The notes under the pieces are model-generated. The model was not told the origin of the DNA, searched no databases, and worked only from the letters and a program-made list of their open reading frames with translations. Both the position numbers and the translations under genes were made by a program. A stretch of DNA of 64,000 nucleotides from Alphaproteobacteria bacterium (lineage in GTDB: Bacteria; Pseudomonadota; Alphaproteobacteria; CALKHQ01): positions 297,571-361,570 of the forward strand of contig JAWKYB010000005.1 of assembly GCA_041396705.1 (NCBI GenBank). Reading direction: 5' to 3'. Of the stretch, positions 44,501 through 54,376 are shown one piece after another; positions within the stretch are counted from its first letter, which is position 1; each line of letters opens with the position of its first letter.

Positions 44501-45583
44501 ATGCTTTCGGCCGCGTATCGCGTGCAGGAACTCAATCCGGCCAAGCTGGCGGCGCTGTATCGCCGCGAGTTCGAGCTATGCAAGGTGAAGGCAGGCGAGA
44601 CGATCTGCTGCATCTCCGACCTGTCGACCCGTCGCGAGTATCTGCAGGCCGCCTTCGCCGCGGCCGACGACCTCGGCGCCGACGTCTACGAGATGTGCGT
44701 CAACAGCGTGCCTTCGTGGACCAAGGTCGGCGTGGCCACGGTCGGCCAGTGCAAGGGCACGCTGCAGGCGGCGATGGCCGCCGATATCATCGTCATCTTC
44801 CACGTGCCGCTGTTCACGCGCTGGCTGAAGGACGTGATGGGCGCGGGCGTGCGGGTCCTGATGATCATCGATGCGCCGGACGACCTCGAGCAGTTGATGT
44901 CGCCGCCGGGGCTGAAGGAAGCGTGCCTCTATGCACACGGCCTCTATGAGCGCACGCGCGAGGTGCGGGTGACCTCGCAGGCCGGCACCGACCTGACCTA
45001 TACCCGCGGCGAATATCCGGTGATGACCCAGTGGGGCTATGCCGACGAGCCGGGCCACTTCGACCACTGGGGCGGCGGGCACATCCACACATTTCCCGAC
45101 GAGGGCTCCGCCAACGGCACGGTGGTGATGCAACCCGGCGACATCGTCATCCTGCCCTACTGCCGCTATGTGCAGGACGAGGTGCGTGTCGAGATCCGCG
45201 ACGGCTTCATCCGCAAGATCGAAGGCGGCCTGGACGCCAAGCTGATGCAGCGCTGGCTCGACGACAACCGCCAGGGCGACGACGACATGGACCCTTATGC
45301 GGTCTCCCACCTCGGCTGGGGCCTGAACCCGCAGGCGCTGTGGTACGGGATCGCGCTCAACGGCGACGAGCCGGAGCGCAGCCGCGCGGCCGCGCGCACG
45401 TTCCCGGGCAACTTCCTGTTCTCCACCGGGCCGAACTCTCAGGGCGGCGGCAAGCGCACCACGCGCGGCCACTACGACGTGCCGATGCGCGATTGCACGA
45501 TCACGCTGGACAATCAGACGGTGATCGAATGCGGCCGGATCGTCGACCCGAACATGATCGTCGAACGGGTCCGGGTCGTCTGA
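44501..45583 (+). CDS. NicX-like 2,5-dihydroxypyridine 5,6-dioxygenase-family protein
   Basis: A 360-aa protein. Segments matching NicX as I remember it: GYADEPGHFDHWGGG, a GISH-type AVSHLGWGLNP, and GNFLFSTGPN...GGKR. NicX binds Fe(II) through two histidines and an aspartate (His265, His318, Asp320 from memory); here His270, His324 and Asp326 occupy those places with almost the same spacing. NicX opens the ring of 2,5-dihydroxypyridine to N-formylmaleamate in nicotinate breakdown. Start 44501 has GGAGG six bases upstream. The substrate here is inferred. Confidence 0.8.
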   Translation: MLSAAYRVQELNPAKLAALYRREFELCKVKAGETICCISDLSTRREYLQAAFAAADDLGADVYEMCVNSVPSWTKVGVATVGQCKGTLQAAMAADIIVIFHVPLFTRWLKDVMGAGVRVLMIIDAPDDLEQLMSPPGLKEACLYAHGLYERTREVRVTSQAGTDLTYTRGEYPVMTQWGYADEPGHFDHWGGGHIHTFPDEGSANGTVVMQPGDIVILPYCRYVQDEVRVEIRDGFIRKIEGGLDAKLMQRWLDDNRQGDDDMDPYAVSHLGWGLNPQALWYGIALNGDEPERSRAAARTFPGNFLFSTGPNSQGGGKRTTRGHYDVPMRDCTITLDNQTVIECGRIVDPNMIVERVRVV

Positions 45584-45598
45584 CCTGGGAGTCGGCGC

Positions 45599-46057
45599 TT
45601 GTATCTGGAGGAAAGCTTCGTGGTCAACGCGCCGCGCGAACGCGTGTGGCGGCTGATCCGCGACCCGGTGGCGATGTTGCCCTGCGTGCCGGGCTGCAGC
45701 GCGATCGAGAAGGTGGACGAGGCGCTGTACAAGGCGGTGATCGAGGCGGCGGTCGGCCCGATCAAGGCCCGCTTCAGCATCGAGGTGGAGATCACCAGCC
45801 AGACCGCGCCGGAAGAGGTGCTCTCCATCTCGCGCGGCGAGGAAGGCACCCGGGCCAGCATCATCCAGTCGCAGAACACGCTGCGCCTTTCCGAACAGGA
45901 ACCCGGCGTCACCCAGGTGTACTACGCCTCCGACGTGTCGATCACCGGCCGGCTCGGCCGGTTCGGCCTCGGCATGATGAAGAAGATCGCGACCCGCAAG
46001 GCGCAGGCGTTCGAGGAGGCCTTCCGGCAGCGCGCCGAGGCGCTGGAGACGCCATGA
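45599..46057 (+). CDS. CoxG-type SRPBCC protein
   Basis: A 152-aa protein starting at TTG 45599, with FVVNAPRERVWRLIRDP and CVPGCSAIEKVDE, the N-terminal SRPBCC/polyketide-cyclase signature of CoxG proteins that accompany molybdenum hydroxylases. The C-terminal GLGMMKKIATRKAQAFEEAF is the usual helix end. Its stop overlaps the start of the FAD subunit (ATGA). Known CoxG proteins are thought to act in maturation or membrane anchoring; there is no membrane helix here. Confidence 0.85.
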   Translation: MYLEESFVVNAPRERVWRLIRDPVAMLPCVPGCSAIEKVDEALYKAVIEAAVGPIKARFSIEVEITSQTAPEEVLSISRGEEGTRASIIQSQNTLRLSEQEPGVTQVYYASDVSITGRLGRFGLGMMKKIATRKAQAFEEAFRQRAEALETP

Positions 46058-46923
46058 CCGGCGCGGCGTTTCACAAGCCGGCGACGGTCGAGGAAGCCGT
46101 CGCGCTGCTGGCCGATGCCGGCGAGCGCGGACGCGCCCTGTCCGGCGGTGCGACCCTGGTCGCGCTGATCAACGCGGGCCTGGTCCAGCCGGAATGCCTG
46201 GTCAGCCTGGCCGGCATCGCCGAGCTGCGGCGGTTCGACCGCCTGCCCGACGGCACGGCACGGATCGGCGCGATGCGCCGCCATCGCCAGACGGCGCAGG
46301 AAAGCGACCTGCGCGACGGGCAGACGGTCGTCAGCCTGGCCGCCGCCCAGATCGCCAACCCGCCGGTGCGGAACATGGGCACGATCGGCGGCTCGATCGC
46401 CTTCGCGGATCCCGCTGCCGACTATCCGCCCGCGCTGGTCGCCGCCGACGCCGCGATCGAGATCGCAGGACCGGGCGGCCGACGCACGGTGCCGGCCGAG
46501 GACTTCTTCCTCGGCTGGTACGAAACGGCGCTCGGACCGGGCGAGCTGGTGTCCGCGGTGCTGCTGCCGCCGGCTGCAGCGGGCTCGGTCGGGCACTACG
46601 CCAAGCTGTGCCGCGTCGCCGGCGATTTTGCCATCGCCTCGGTGGCGATCGCGGTCGCGGTGGAAGCCGGCGCGGTGAGCCGGCTGCGCCTGGCAGTCGG
46701 CGGCTGCGCCGGCGGGCCGGTGCGTAACGCCGAGGCGGAGGACCTGCTGATCGGCACCGCGCTCGATGCGCGCGCGGTCGCGGCGGCCGGCGACTGCATC
46801 GTGGCGGCACTGGACCCGGTCGACGACGTCCGGGCCAGCGCGGACTATCGCCGTCTCGTGGTGCCCAGGCTGCTGCGGCGCGCCCTGGCCGAAGCGACGA
46901 CGCCGTTCGGTCTGGCGGCATGA
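46054..46923 (+). CDS. Molybdenum hydroxylase FAD-binding subunit (CoxM-type), cluster 2
   Basis: A 289-aa CoxM-like subunit with an RALSGGATLV flavin loop (normally AGGT/S), MGTIGGSIAFADPAAD as second FAD stretch, and a C-terminal flavoprotein domain. It is coupled both ways by ATGA overlaps, between CoxG and the 2Fe-2S subunit. Transfers electrons from the iron-sulfur subunit. Confidence 0.9.
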   Translation: MTGAAFHKPATVEEAVALLADAGERGRALSGGATLVALINAGLVQPECLVSLAGIAELRRFDRLPDGTARIGAMRRHRQTAQESDLRDGQTVVSLAAAQIANPPVRNMGTIGGSIAFADPAADYPPALVAADAAIEIAGPGGRRTVPAEDFFLGWYETALGPGELVSAVLLPPAAAGSVGHYAKLCRVAGDFAIASVAIAVAVEAGAVSRLRLAVGGCAGGPVRNAEAEDLLIGTALDARAVAAAGDCIVAALDPVDDVRASADYRRLVVPRLLRRALAEATTPFGLAA

Positions 46924-47396
46924 ACGCGCCGGCTTCCGTCGTGCTGCGGGTGAACGGCCGGACCCATGCCGTGGCGGCGCCGGCACCGACGACGCTGCTG
47001 ACGGTGCTGCGCGACGACCTTGGACTGACCGGGGCCAAGCGCGGCTGCAACCAGGGTGTCTGCGGCGCCTGCACGGTGCTGGTCGACGGCGATCCGGTCC
47101 GCGCCTGCCTGTCGGTCGCCGCCAACTGCGAGGGTCAGGACATCACCACGGTCGAGGCCGTCGCCGCAGCCGGCGTTCTCGCGCCGGTCCAGCAGGCGCT
47201 GGTCGACACCGGGGCGGTGCAGTGCGGCTTCTGTACCTCGGGCGTGATCATGACCGCCTACGCGCTGTTGCGCGACAACCGCCGCCCCGATGTCGACACG
47301 GTGCGTGCGGCGCTGTCCGGCAACCTCTGCCGCTGTTCCGGCTACACCAAGATCGTCGACGCGGTACTGCGCGCCGGCGGAGCCGCGGCGTCATGA
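46920..47396 (+). CDS. Molybdenum hydroxylase 2Fe-2S subunit (CoxS-type), cluster 2
   Basis: A 158-aa subunit with both clusters: GCNQGVCGACTVL and VRACL for the first, CGFCTSGV and NLCRCSGYTK for the second. It overlaps its neighbours by ATGA. It passes electrons from the molybdenum centre to FAD. Confidence 0.93.
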   Translation: MNAPASVVLRVNGRTHAVAAPAPTTLLTVLRDDLGLTGAKRGCNQGVCGACTVLVDGDPVRACLSVAANCEGQDITTVEAVAAAGVLAPVQQALVDTGAVQCGFCTSGVIMTAYALLRDNRRPDVDTVRAALSGNLCRCSGYTKIVDAVLRAGGAAAS

Positions 47397-49713
47397 CCGC
47401 GGCTTCCGGAACCGGTGCCGTCGGCGCCAGCCTGCCCCGCCTGGAGATCCTGGAGAAGGTCACCGGCAGCGCGCAGTACATCGCCGACATGGCGCGGCCG
47501 AACATGCTGCACGCGGCGATCGCCCAGAGCGCCGTGGCGCACGCGCATATCCGCGGCTACGACATCGCCGAGGCGTTGGCCGTGCCCGGCGTGGTCGCCG
47601 TGCTGACCGGCGACGACTTCCCCGACGGGCGGATGGGCGCATTCATCAAGGACGAGCACGCGATCGCCAAGGGCAAGGTGCGCTATGTCGGCGAGCCGGT
47701 CGCCGTGGTCGCGGCGGAGACCGAGGCGGCGGCGCGAACCGCGGCGCGCCTGGTGCGGGTGGACTACGACCAGCTGCCGGCGATCCTCAGCCCCGAGGAG
47801 GGCCTGGCCGAGGGCGCGCCGGCGATCCACGAGGATCTGGCGTCCTATGTGAAGGTGTTTCCCGCGATCTGCGGCGGCAACCTCGCCTCCGAAACCGAGC
47901 TCTGCGAGGGCGACGTCGCGCGCGGCTTCGCCGAGGCCGACATCGTCGTCGAAGGCAGCTACGACACCGCCGCCCAGGCCCATCTCGCCATCGAGCCTTG
48001 CGGTGCGCTGGCCGAGGTCGACCCGCAGGGGCGCATCACGCTGTGGTCGGCCAACCAGTCGGTGTTCCGGGTGCAGGCCAATGTCTGCGAGAGCCTGCGG
48101 CTGCCGATGAGCAAGCTGCGTTCGCTGACCCCGCGGGTCGGCGGCGGCTTCGGCAACAAGATGGAGCCGCATGTCCAGCCGATGGTGGTCAGGCTGGCGC
48201 AGGCGACCGGCCGGCCGGTGAAGCTGATCCTCAACCGCGAGGAGGATTTCGAGTGCGTGCGCGCCCGCCATCCGTTCAAGGTGCGCTGCAAGACCGGCGT
48301 GACCCGGGATGGCGTGATCACCGCCCGCGAGGTCGAAGTGCTGCTCGACTGCGGTGCCTATGGCGACGACAGCCCTGGCGTCCTCGGCTACAGCCTGCTG
48401 ATGGCGCGAGGCCCGTACCGGATCGCCAATGTCCGCTGCCACGGCCGGCTGGTCTACACCAACAAGCTGCGCTTCGGCGCCTTTCGTGGCTTCGGCAACC
48501 CGCAGGTGGCCTTCGCCGGCGAGACGCAGCTCGACGAGATCGCGGCGCGCCTCGGCATGGACCCGCTCGACCTGCGCCTCGCCAATCTGTGCCGGCCCGG
48601 CGACCCCTGGTTCGGCGGCGCCGCGGTGGCCTCGAACGGTCTGGCGGCGTGCATCGACGAGGCGACGGGCGGCGTCCGGCTGGGACAGGCGCGCCGCGTT
48701 GGCGGCGCCGCCCGGCAAGCGCCGCGCGCTGGGCGTGGCGATCGGCGCCCATATTCCGGCCTGCTCGGCACCGGCGCGATCGTGCGGGTCCTCGAGGACG
48801 CTCCGTCGTGCTCAACACCGGCGCGGTCGACATCGGCCAGGGCTCCGACACGGCGCTGGTGCAGATCTGCGCCGAGGCGCTGCAACTGCCGGTCGACAAG
48901 GTCGCGCTGGCCAGCCCCGACACGGACGGTTCGCCCTACAACTGGGGCACGACGGCCAGCCGCGTGACCTATACGACCGGGCGGGCCGTGGTGGCCGCCG
49001 CCGGCGAGGTGGAGAAGCAGCTGCGGGCGCATGCCGCCCAGATGCTGGAATGCGCCGACCTGGATCTGGAGCTGCGGCCCGGCGGCAGCGTCGCGGTCAA
49101 GGGCACCGACCGGCAGGTGTCGTTCCACGAGATTTCGCTGCGCGCCCACTGGGCGGCCGGCGGGCCGATCGTCGGCCACAACACCTGGGTGTTCAACCAG
49201 GCGACGATCGACCCCAAGCGCGCGGTCGCCAGGGGACTGCCGTTTCCGCAGATCGGCGTCTACAGTTTCGGCTGCGTCATCGTCGACGTCGAGGTCGACG
49301 AGGCGACGGGCAAGGCGGAGGTGCGCGAGGCCTGGTCGGCGATGGACGTCGGCAGGGCGATCAATCCTGCCGCCGTGGAGGGCCAGATCGAGGGCGGATT
49401 CGTCCAGGCGATGGGTTTCGCCCTGACCGAGGAAATGGTGTGGGACGGCGCGCGGCTGGCCAATCCGAGCCTGCTCGACTACAAGGTGCCGACCACACTC
49501 GACTGCCCGCACGCGATCCACGCGATCATCGTCGAATCGCACGAGACCGACGGACCGTTCGGCGCCAAGGGCGTCGGCGAGATCTGCCTGGTGCCGGTGC
49601 CCGCCGCAATCGCCAACGCGGTTGCCGTCGCGGCGGGCGGCCACGTCCGGTCGTTGCCGATGACGCCCGAGAAGATCCTTTCACGCATGCTGGATGAGCG
49701 CGATGCGGCCTGA
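47393..49713 (+). pseudogene. Molybdenum hydroxylase large subunit, cluster 2, three apparent frameshifts
   Basis: A large molybdopterin-binding subunit, normally about 770 aa. The ATG frame runs intact from 47393 to about 48670 with RVGGGFGNKM and active-site AFRGFGNPQ. Between 48670 and 48810 the coherent product jumps frame three times (GWDRRAALAAPPGK..., then SGLLGTGAIVRV, then SVVLNTGAVDIGQ). The last frame continues to the stop with GVGE near the C-terminus. AFRGFG-type loops occur in xanthine/nicotinate-like hydroxylases, not in CO dehydrogenase. Broken gene or sequence error. Confidence 0.88.
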
Positions 49714-50533
49714 CGACTATCCGCCACAGGAACCCTTCAGCAAGATCGGTGCCCTCTACCACGAAACGGTGATGGCGCTGCCGTCGCCGCCGCCCGCCCT
49801 GGAGGTGCGGCATGGCGACGATCCCTATCAGGGCATCGCGATCTATGCCGCCGAGCGGCCGAGCGGCATCGTCCTGTGCGTCATCCATGGCGGCGGCTGG
49901 ACCAACGGCTACAAGGAATGGATGGCCTTCATGGCGCCGGGCCTGGTCGCGCGCGGCGTGACGATGGTCAGCCTCGGCTATCGCCTGGCGCCGCAGCATG
50001 TCTACCCGGCGGGCCTGGAGGACTGCATGGCCGGCGTCGCGCTGGCCCGCGACCGGGTCGCCGCATTCGGCGGCGATCCCGACCGGATGTTCGTCGGCGG
50101 CCACTCGGCGGGCGGGCACTATGCGTCGCTGCTGGCGCTGATGCAGGACTGGCAGGCGCCGCGCGCGATCCCCGCCGACCCCATCAAGGGCGCGCTGCCG
50201 ATCTCGGGAACCTACTATTTCGGGCCGGATTCCGGCCTGTCGATGCGGCCGCGCTTCCTGGGCGAGGAGAGCGCGGAACGCGACGCGGCGGCCTCGCCGA
50301 TGCGCCATGTCCACGGCGCCGCGCCGCCGTTCCTGGTCGCCTGGGGCGAACGCGACTTCCCGCATCTGGTGCGCCAGTCGCAGGAATTTGCCGCCGCACT
50401 CGAACATGAGGGCGTCGAGGTCGAGCGGACACAATTGGACGACTGCGACCATCTGGGCGCCAGCTACGCATCGGGCGTGGCGGATGGTGCCTGGATCGAT
50501 CGTGCAGCGAGCTTCATGTCCCGTCACGCGTGA
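49703..50533 (+). CDS. Alpha/beta hydrolase, esterase/formamidase-like
   Basis: A 276-aa enzyme. The oxyanion motif HGGGW is near residue 63, the nucleophile elbow GHSAGG near residue 134, and a catalytic Asp/His pair probably lies in WGERDFPH and DDCDHLG. The HGGGW plus GHSAGG combination is typical of kynurenine-formamidase and BD-FAE carboxylesterase groups. In nicotinate breakdown the step after NicX is a deformylase of the same fold (NicD), so an N-formyl-amide substrate is possible. Start could also be the ATG at 49694. Overlaps the large-subunit stop. Confidence 0.8.
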   Translation: MRPDDYPPQEPFSKIGALYHETVMALPSPPPALEVRHGDDPYQGIAIYAAERPSGIVLCVIHGGGWTNGYKEWMAFMAPGLVARGVTMVSLGYRLAPQHVYPAGLEDCMAGVALARDRVAAFGGDPDRMFVGGHSAGGHYASLLALMQDWQAPRAIPADPIKGALPISGTYYFGPDSGLSMRPRFLGEESAERDAAASPMRHVHGAAPPFLVAWGERDFPHLVRQSQEFAAALEHEGVEVERTQLDDCDHLGASYASGVADGAWIDRAASFMSRHA

Positions 50534-50591
50534 CCTCGCGCGACGGCAGATGGGAAGGATCGGAAACGGCCGCCATGAGGGGGAGGACAAG

Positions 50592-51741
50592 ATGGCACGG
50601 ATGATCTCTGGAATTGTTGCGCTTGCGTTCGGCGCGACGGCGGCGACCGCGCTGGATGCCGAGCCGGTGCGGATCGGCTATTTCGATCGCCTCGACCGGC
50701 CTGTTCTGCAGGCGGCGCCGTCGCAGGTCACGGCCTACGAGCTCTGGGCGAACCAGGTGAATGCCGCCGGCGGCCTGGACGTCGCCGGCGAGCGCCGCCC
50801 GATCGAGCTAGTCTGGTACGATCGACGAGTTTCCTGGATCCGGCAGGCGGCCAGAGATCTGCAAATCGATTCGACGACGAGGTCGACGCGCTGTTGCGGC
50901 CCGGCACGCTGTGGTCGCCTGAACGTCGCACGGCGGTCGAGCCACGGCTCTCGATGGAGTCGGCACCACGCGCAGCCGGTGGCGATCCGCGAGGTCCAGC
51001 CCGGCAACATCTGGTTCCCGACCTCGGCGAATCCTCGACAAGATCGGCCCGAACTGGCCGCTCTGGCGAAGTCGGCCGGCGTCGATCGGTCGCCGTCATC
51101 GCCAACGTGCTGCCCTTCGCGCAGGAGAACCTGCAGTTCCTGATCCCGGCCCTGGAAGCGCAGGGCATCGAGGTCACGGTCAACGAGAGCTATCCGCCGG
51201 ACATCTCGGACATGACCCCGCCGTTGACGCGCACTGGGCGGCGTCCGGCGCCGACGGCGTTACGCGCTTCCTATCCGGCCGATTCCTTCCTCTACATGGG
51301 ACAGGCCAGCGAACTCGGCATCGACCAGCCATTCCAGTTCCTGCTCGTCGGCCCGACGATCGCCGCCTTCCAGCAGGCCTTCGGCGAGGGCGCCGACGGG
51401 ATCGTGACCCTCGGGCACTGGAGCCCCTACCAGGAGGCGTGGCCGCGCGGCCGCGCGTTCTTCGACGCCTATGTCGCGGCCTATGGCATGGCGCCTGACT
51501 ATCTCGACAGCGCGCTCGCCTACATGTCGCGAGATCCTCGAGCAGGCGGTGGCGGTCGCCGGCTCGACCACGACGTTGCGCGAGACCATCGCCACGACGA
51601 CCTTCGACACGATCAACGGCCCGGCAGTTCGATGGCGTCGAGAACGTGATCACGCCGACCGCCTTCCTGCAGTTGCAGGGCGGCGAGATGCACCTGATCT
51701 GGCCGGATTCGGTGGCCACGTCGCAGTTCCAGCCGCGCTAG
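50592..51741 (+). pseudogene. Branched-chain amino-acid-type ABC transporter solute-binding protein, multiply frameshifted
   Basis: It starts at ATG 50592 after GGGGGAGGA with a signal peptide and LDAEPVRIGYFDR, the Liv-type (Peripla_BP_6) N-terminus. Coherent pieces in different frames follow: AVAIREVQPGNIWFPTSAN, VAVIANVLPFAQENLQFL, SFLYMGQASELGID, then EILEQAVAVAGSTTTLRET, ending in GGEMHLIWPDSVATSQF. At least five frame changes are needed to link them. It lies just upstream of livHMGF and should be the binding protein of that importer. Either a decayed gene or poor sequence. Confidence 0.8.
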
Positions 51742-51777
51742 CCGCCGGCGGCCGAACGCCGTCCTGCAAAGGACGCC

Positions 51778-52728
51778 TTGCCGTCATGGCGGGGCGTCCT
51801 CGGCCGGCGTCGGCGTGCGCGATCCCGGGAGAGGTCGTCTCTGGACATCGTTCTTTCACCGCAGCTGCTGTTCTCGGCCCTCGTGCTCGGCGCGCTCTAC
51901 GGCGTCATCGCGCTCGGCCTGAACCTGGTCTACGGCACCATGCGCCTGCTCAACATCGCGCATGGCGATCTGGTCATGATCGGCGCCTATGGTGCGTTCT
52001 GGCTGTTCACGCTGACCGGCGTGTCGCCGCTGATCGGCCTGCCGTTGATCGCCGCGCTGACCGGGCTGGTCGGCCTGGGGCTCTATGCCGGGCTGTTCCG
52101 CGGCCAGCTGGCCGGGGGCCAGGCGATCGAGCGGCTGGAGGCCAACTCCCTGCTGCTGTTCTTCGGCGTCTCGGTGATCCTGCAGAATGCGATCGCGCTC
52201 GCCTTCACCGCCTCGGCCCAGGCCTACCAGCATCTGGACGACGTCTACCGCGTTGCGGGAATCGCCATGACCGGCAACCGGATCGCGATGCTGCTGGTCG
52301 CCGTCGCGGTGCTGGCCGGCGTCCTCGTGTTCCTCAGGACCACATTCTACGGCCTCGCGGTCTCCGCCCTGATCCAGAGCCGCGAGGCGGCGCAGATCGT
52401 GGGCATCGACGTTACCCGGGTGCAGCGCACCAGCTTCGTGGTCGGCTTCGCGGTCGCCGGCATCGCCGGCGCGCTAATCAGCATGGCCGAGCAGATCTCG
52501 CCGTTCATGGGCTTCCCGTACACCATCGCCGCATTCGTCGTGATCATCCTCGGCGGTCTCGGCAACATCGTCGGCGGCATCGCCGCCGGCTTTCTGCTCG
52601 GCTTCGTCGAGATCTATGCGGTGGCGCTGACCTCGGCCAACTACCGGTCGATCCTGCTGTACGGGGTTTTCGTGGCGATCCTGCTGGTCCGTCCGCAGGG
52701 CCTGTTCGGCAGGCGGCGGCGCACATGA
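51778..52728 (+). CDS. livH: Branched-chain amino-acid ABC transporter permease LivH
   Basis: Homology starts at about 51841 (LDIVLSPQLLFSALVLGALYG) and ends at 52728. It has eight or so membrane helices and the LivH features GLNLVYGTMRLLNIAHGD, GVSVILQNAIAL and GGLGNIVGGIAAGFLLG. TTG 51778 is the only bacterial-type start upstream in frame; CTG 51841 after GGGAGAGG also fits, so the start is uncertain. It forms the channel with LivM. The start of livM overlaps its stop (ATGA). Confidence 0.88.
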   Translation: MPSWRGVLGRRRRARSRERSSLDIVLSPQLLFSALVLGALYGVIALGLNLVYGTMRLLNIAHGDLVMIGAYGAFWLFTLTGVSPLIGLPLIAALTGLVGLGLYAGLFRGQLAGGQAIERLEANSLLLFFGVSVILQNAIALAFTASAQAYQHLDDVYRVAGIAMTGNRIAMLLVAVAVLAGVLVFLRTTFYGLAVSALIQSREAAQIVGIDVTRVQRTSFVVGFAVAGIAGALISMAEQISPFMGFPYTIAAFVVIILGGLGNIVGGIAAGFLLGFVEIYAVALTSANYRSILLYGVFVAILLVRPQGLFGRRRRT

Positions 52729-53648
52729 CCGGCATGCCGCGCGGCACCGGCTTCTACGCGGGTCTGGCCGTGCTGGCGGCGGCTGGGCTCGCCACCCCGC
52801 ATGCGCTCGGCGCCTATTGGACCCTGGTCGCGCTCAACCTGGCGATGTGGATCGCGCTGACCCAGAGCTGGTCGCTGTTCTCGGGCATGACCGGCTACAT
52901 CTCGCTGGGTCACGTGGTGTTCTACGGCATCGGCGCCTATGTGGCGGTGGTGTCGTTCGGCACGCTGCCGCTGTGGCTCGCGGTGCCGCTCGGCGGGCTC
53001 GCCGCCAGCGCCTTCGCCCTGCTCGTGGCGATGCCGGTGCTGCGCGTGCGCGGGCCCTATTTCGTGATCCTGACCTTCGGGCTGGCGGAGCTGGTCAAGT
53101 ACAGCGTGCTCAATCTGGAGACGGAGCTCGGCGTGTCCAGCCGTCTGCTGTTCGGCGCGCCGACGGCCGAGACGCTGCTCTACGCCATGATCGCGCTGGC
53201 AGTCGGCGCCAGCCTGCTCACGCACTACGTCAGGTCGTCGCGCTTCGGCCATGGCCTGATCGCGATCCGCGAGGACGAGACGGCGGCCGAGACCGTCGGC
53301 GTGCCGATCGTACGCTACAAGGCGATCGCATTCGCCGCGTCGGCGGCCGTGCCGGGCATGGTCGGCGGCCTGATGGCGATGCGCTCCACCTATTTCGAGG
53401 TGCTGCAGGTCTTCAACCCGCTGGTGTCGTTCACCGTCGTCACGATGGCGATCATCGGCGGCAGCGGCGATGCCCGCGGGCCGCTGCTGGGGGCGGTGTT
53501 CCTGACCGCGCTGTCGGAACTGCTGTGGTCCAACGCGCCGCGCCTCTACATGATCCTGCTCGGCGCGTTCCTGATCGGATTCGTCCTGCTGGCGCCCGGC
53601 GGCCTTATCGGGCTCGCCGGCCGGCGCGGTGCAAGGGCCGCCGCATGA
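52725..53648 (+). CDS. livM: Branched-chain amino-acid ABC transporter permease LivM
   Basis: A 307-aa permease with about eight membrane helices and the LivM pattern GYISLGHVVFYGIGAYV, RGPYFVILTFGLAELVK, IREDETAAETVGVP and MAIIGGSGDARGPLLG. Second channel subunit. Overlaps livH and livG by ATGA, giving one coupled operon. Confidence 0.92.
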   Translation: MTGMPRGTGFYAGLAVLAAAGLATPHALGAYWTLVALNLAMWIALTQSWSLFSGMTGYISLGHVVFYGIGAYVAVVSFGTLPLWLAVPLGGLAASAFALLVAMPVLRVRGPYFVILTFGLAELVKYSVLNLETELGVSSRLLFGAPTAETLLYAMIALAVGASLLTHYVRSSRFGHGLIAIREDETAAETVGVPIVRYKAIAFAASAAVPGMVGGLMAMRSTYFEVLQVFNPLVSFTVVTMAIIGGSGDARGPLLGAVFLTALSELLWSNAPRLYMILLGAFLIGFVLLAPGGLIGLAGRRGARAAA

Positions 53649-54376
53649 CCCTGCTCGACGTCAGCGGCGTGAGCAAGTCCTTCGGCGGGCTGCGGGCGCT
53701 GACCGACGTCTCCTTTGCGGTCGAGGCCGGGGAGATCGTGGGGCTGATGGGCGCCAACGGGGCCGGCAAGACCACCCTGTTCAGCATCATCGCCGGCCAT
53801 GCCCGCGCGAGCCGGGGCGACGTCCGGTTTCGCGGCCGCTCGATCGCCGGGCTGCGGCCGGACCGCATCTGCCGGCTTGGCATCGCGCGCACGTTCCAGA
53901 TCGTGCGCCCGTTCGCCGGGCTGAGCGCGCGCGAGAATGTCGAGACCGCGTTGATCTTCGGCGGTCGGGTGCACAAGCGGGGCGACGCGGTCGCGCGGCG
54001 CGCGCTGGAGATCCTCGACGAGGTGGGCCTGGCCGACCAGGCGGAGAAGCCGGCGGGCGCGCTGACCCTGTCCGGCCGCAAGCGACTGGAGGTGGCGCGG
54101 GCGCTGGGCACCGGGCCGGCCCTGCTGCTGCTCGACGAGGTGATGGCCGGCCTGACGCCGACGGAGGTCGCCGCCATGCTGGCGACCGTGCAGGAAATTC
54201 GCCGCGCGCGGGGGCTGACGATCCTGATCGTCGAGCATGTCGTGCGCGCGCTGGTCGAGCTCTCCGAACGCATCGTCGTCCTGCATCATGGCGAACTGAT
54301 CGCCACCGGGACGCCGCGCCAGATCGAGCGCGACCCCGCGGTGCGCGCGGTCTATTTCGGCGAGGCGGCCGGATGA
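53645..54376 (+). CDS. livG: Branched-chain amino-acid ABC transporter ATPase LivG
   Basis: A 243-aa ATPase. Walker A GANGAGKT is near residue 38, the LivG-specific GIARTFQIVRPFAGLSA follows, signature LSGRKRLE, Walker B LLLLDEVMAGL and H-loop VEHVV. The signature lacks the second Gly-Gln (SGRKR for SGGQ), a variant seen in LivG proteins. Overlaps its neighbours by ATGA. Confidence 0.92.
   Translation: MTLLDVSGVSKSFGGLRALTDVSFAVEAGEIVGLMGANGAGKTTLFSIIAGHARASRGDVRFRGRSIAGLRPDRICRLGIARTFQIVRPFAGLSARENVETALIFGGRVHKRGDAVARRALEILDEVGLADQAEKPAGALTLSGRKRLEVARALGTGPALLLLDEVMAGLTPTEVAAMLATVQEIRRARGLTILIVEHVVRALVELSERIVVLHHGELIATGTPRQIERDPAVRAVYFGEAAG

Noticed and set aside
30677..49713. Calling the two molybdenum hydroxylases CO dehydrogenases
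   Set aside because: Neither large subunit has the AYxCSFR loop of form I enzymes; the loops are AYRAPGAP and AFRGFGNP.
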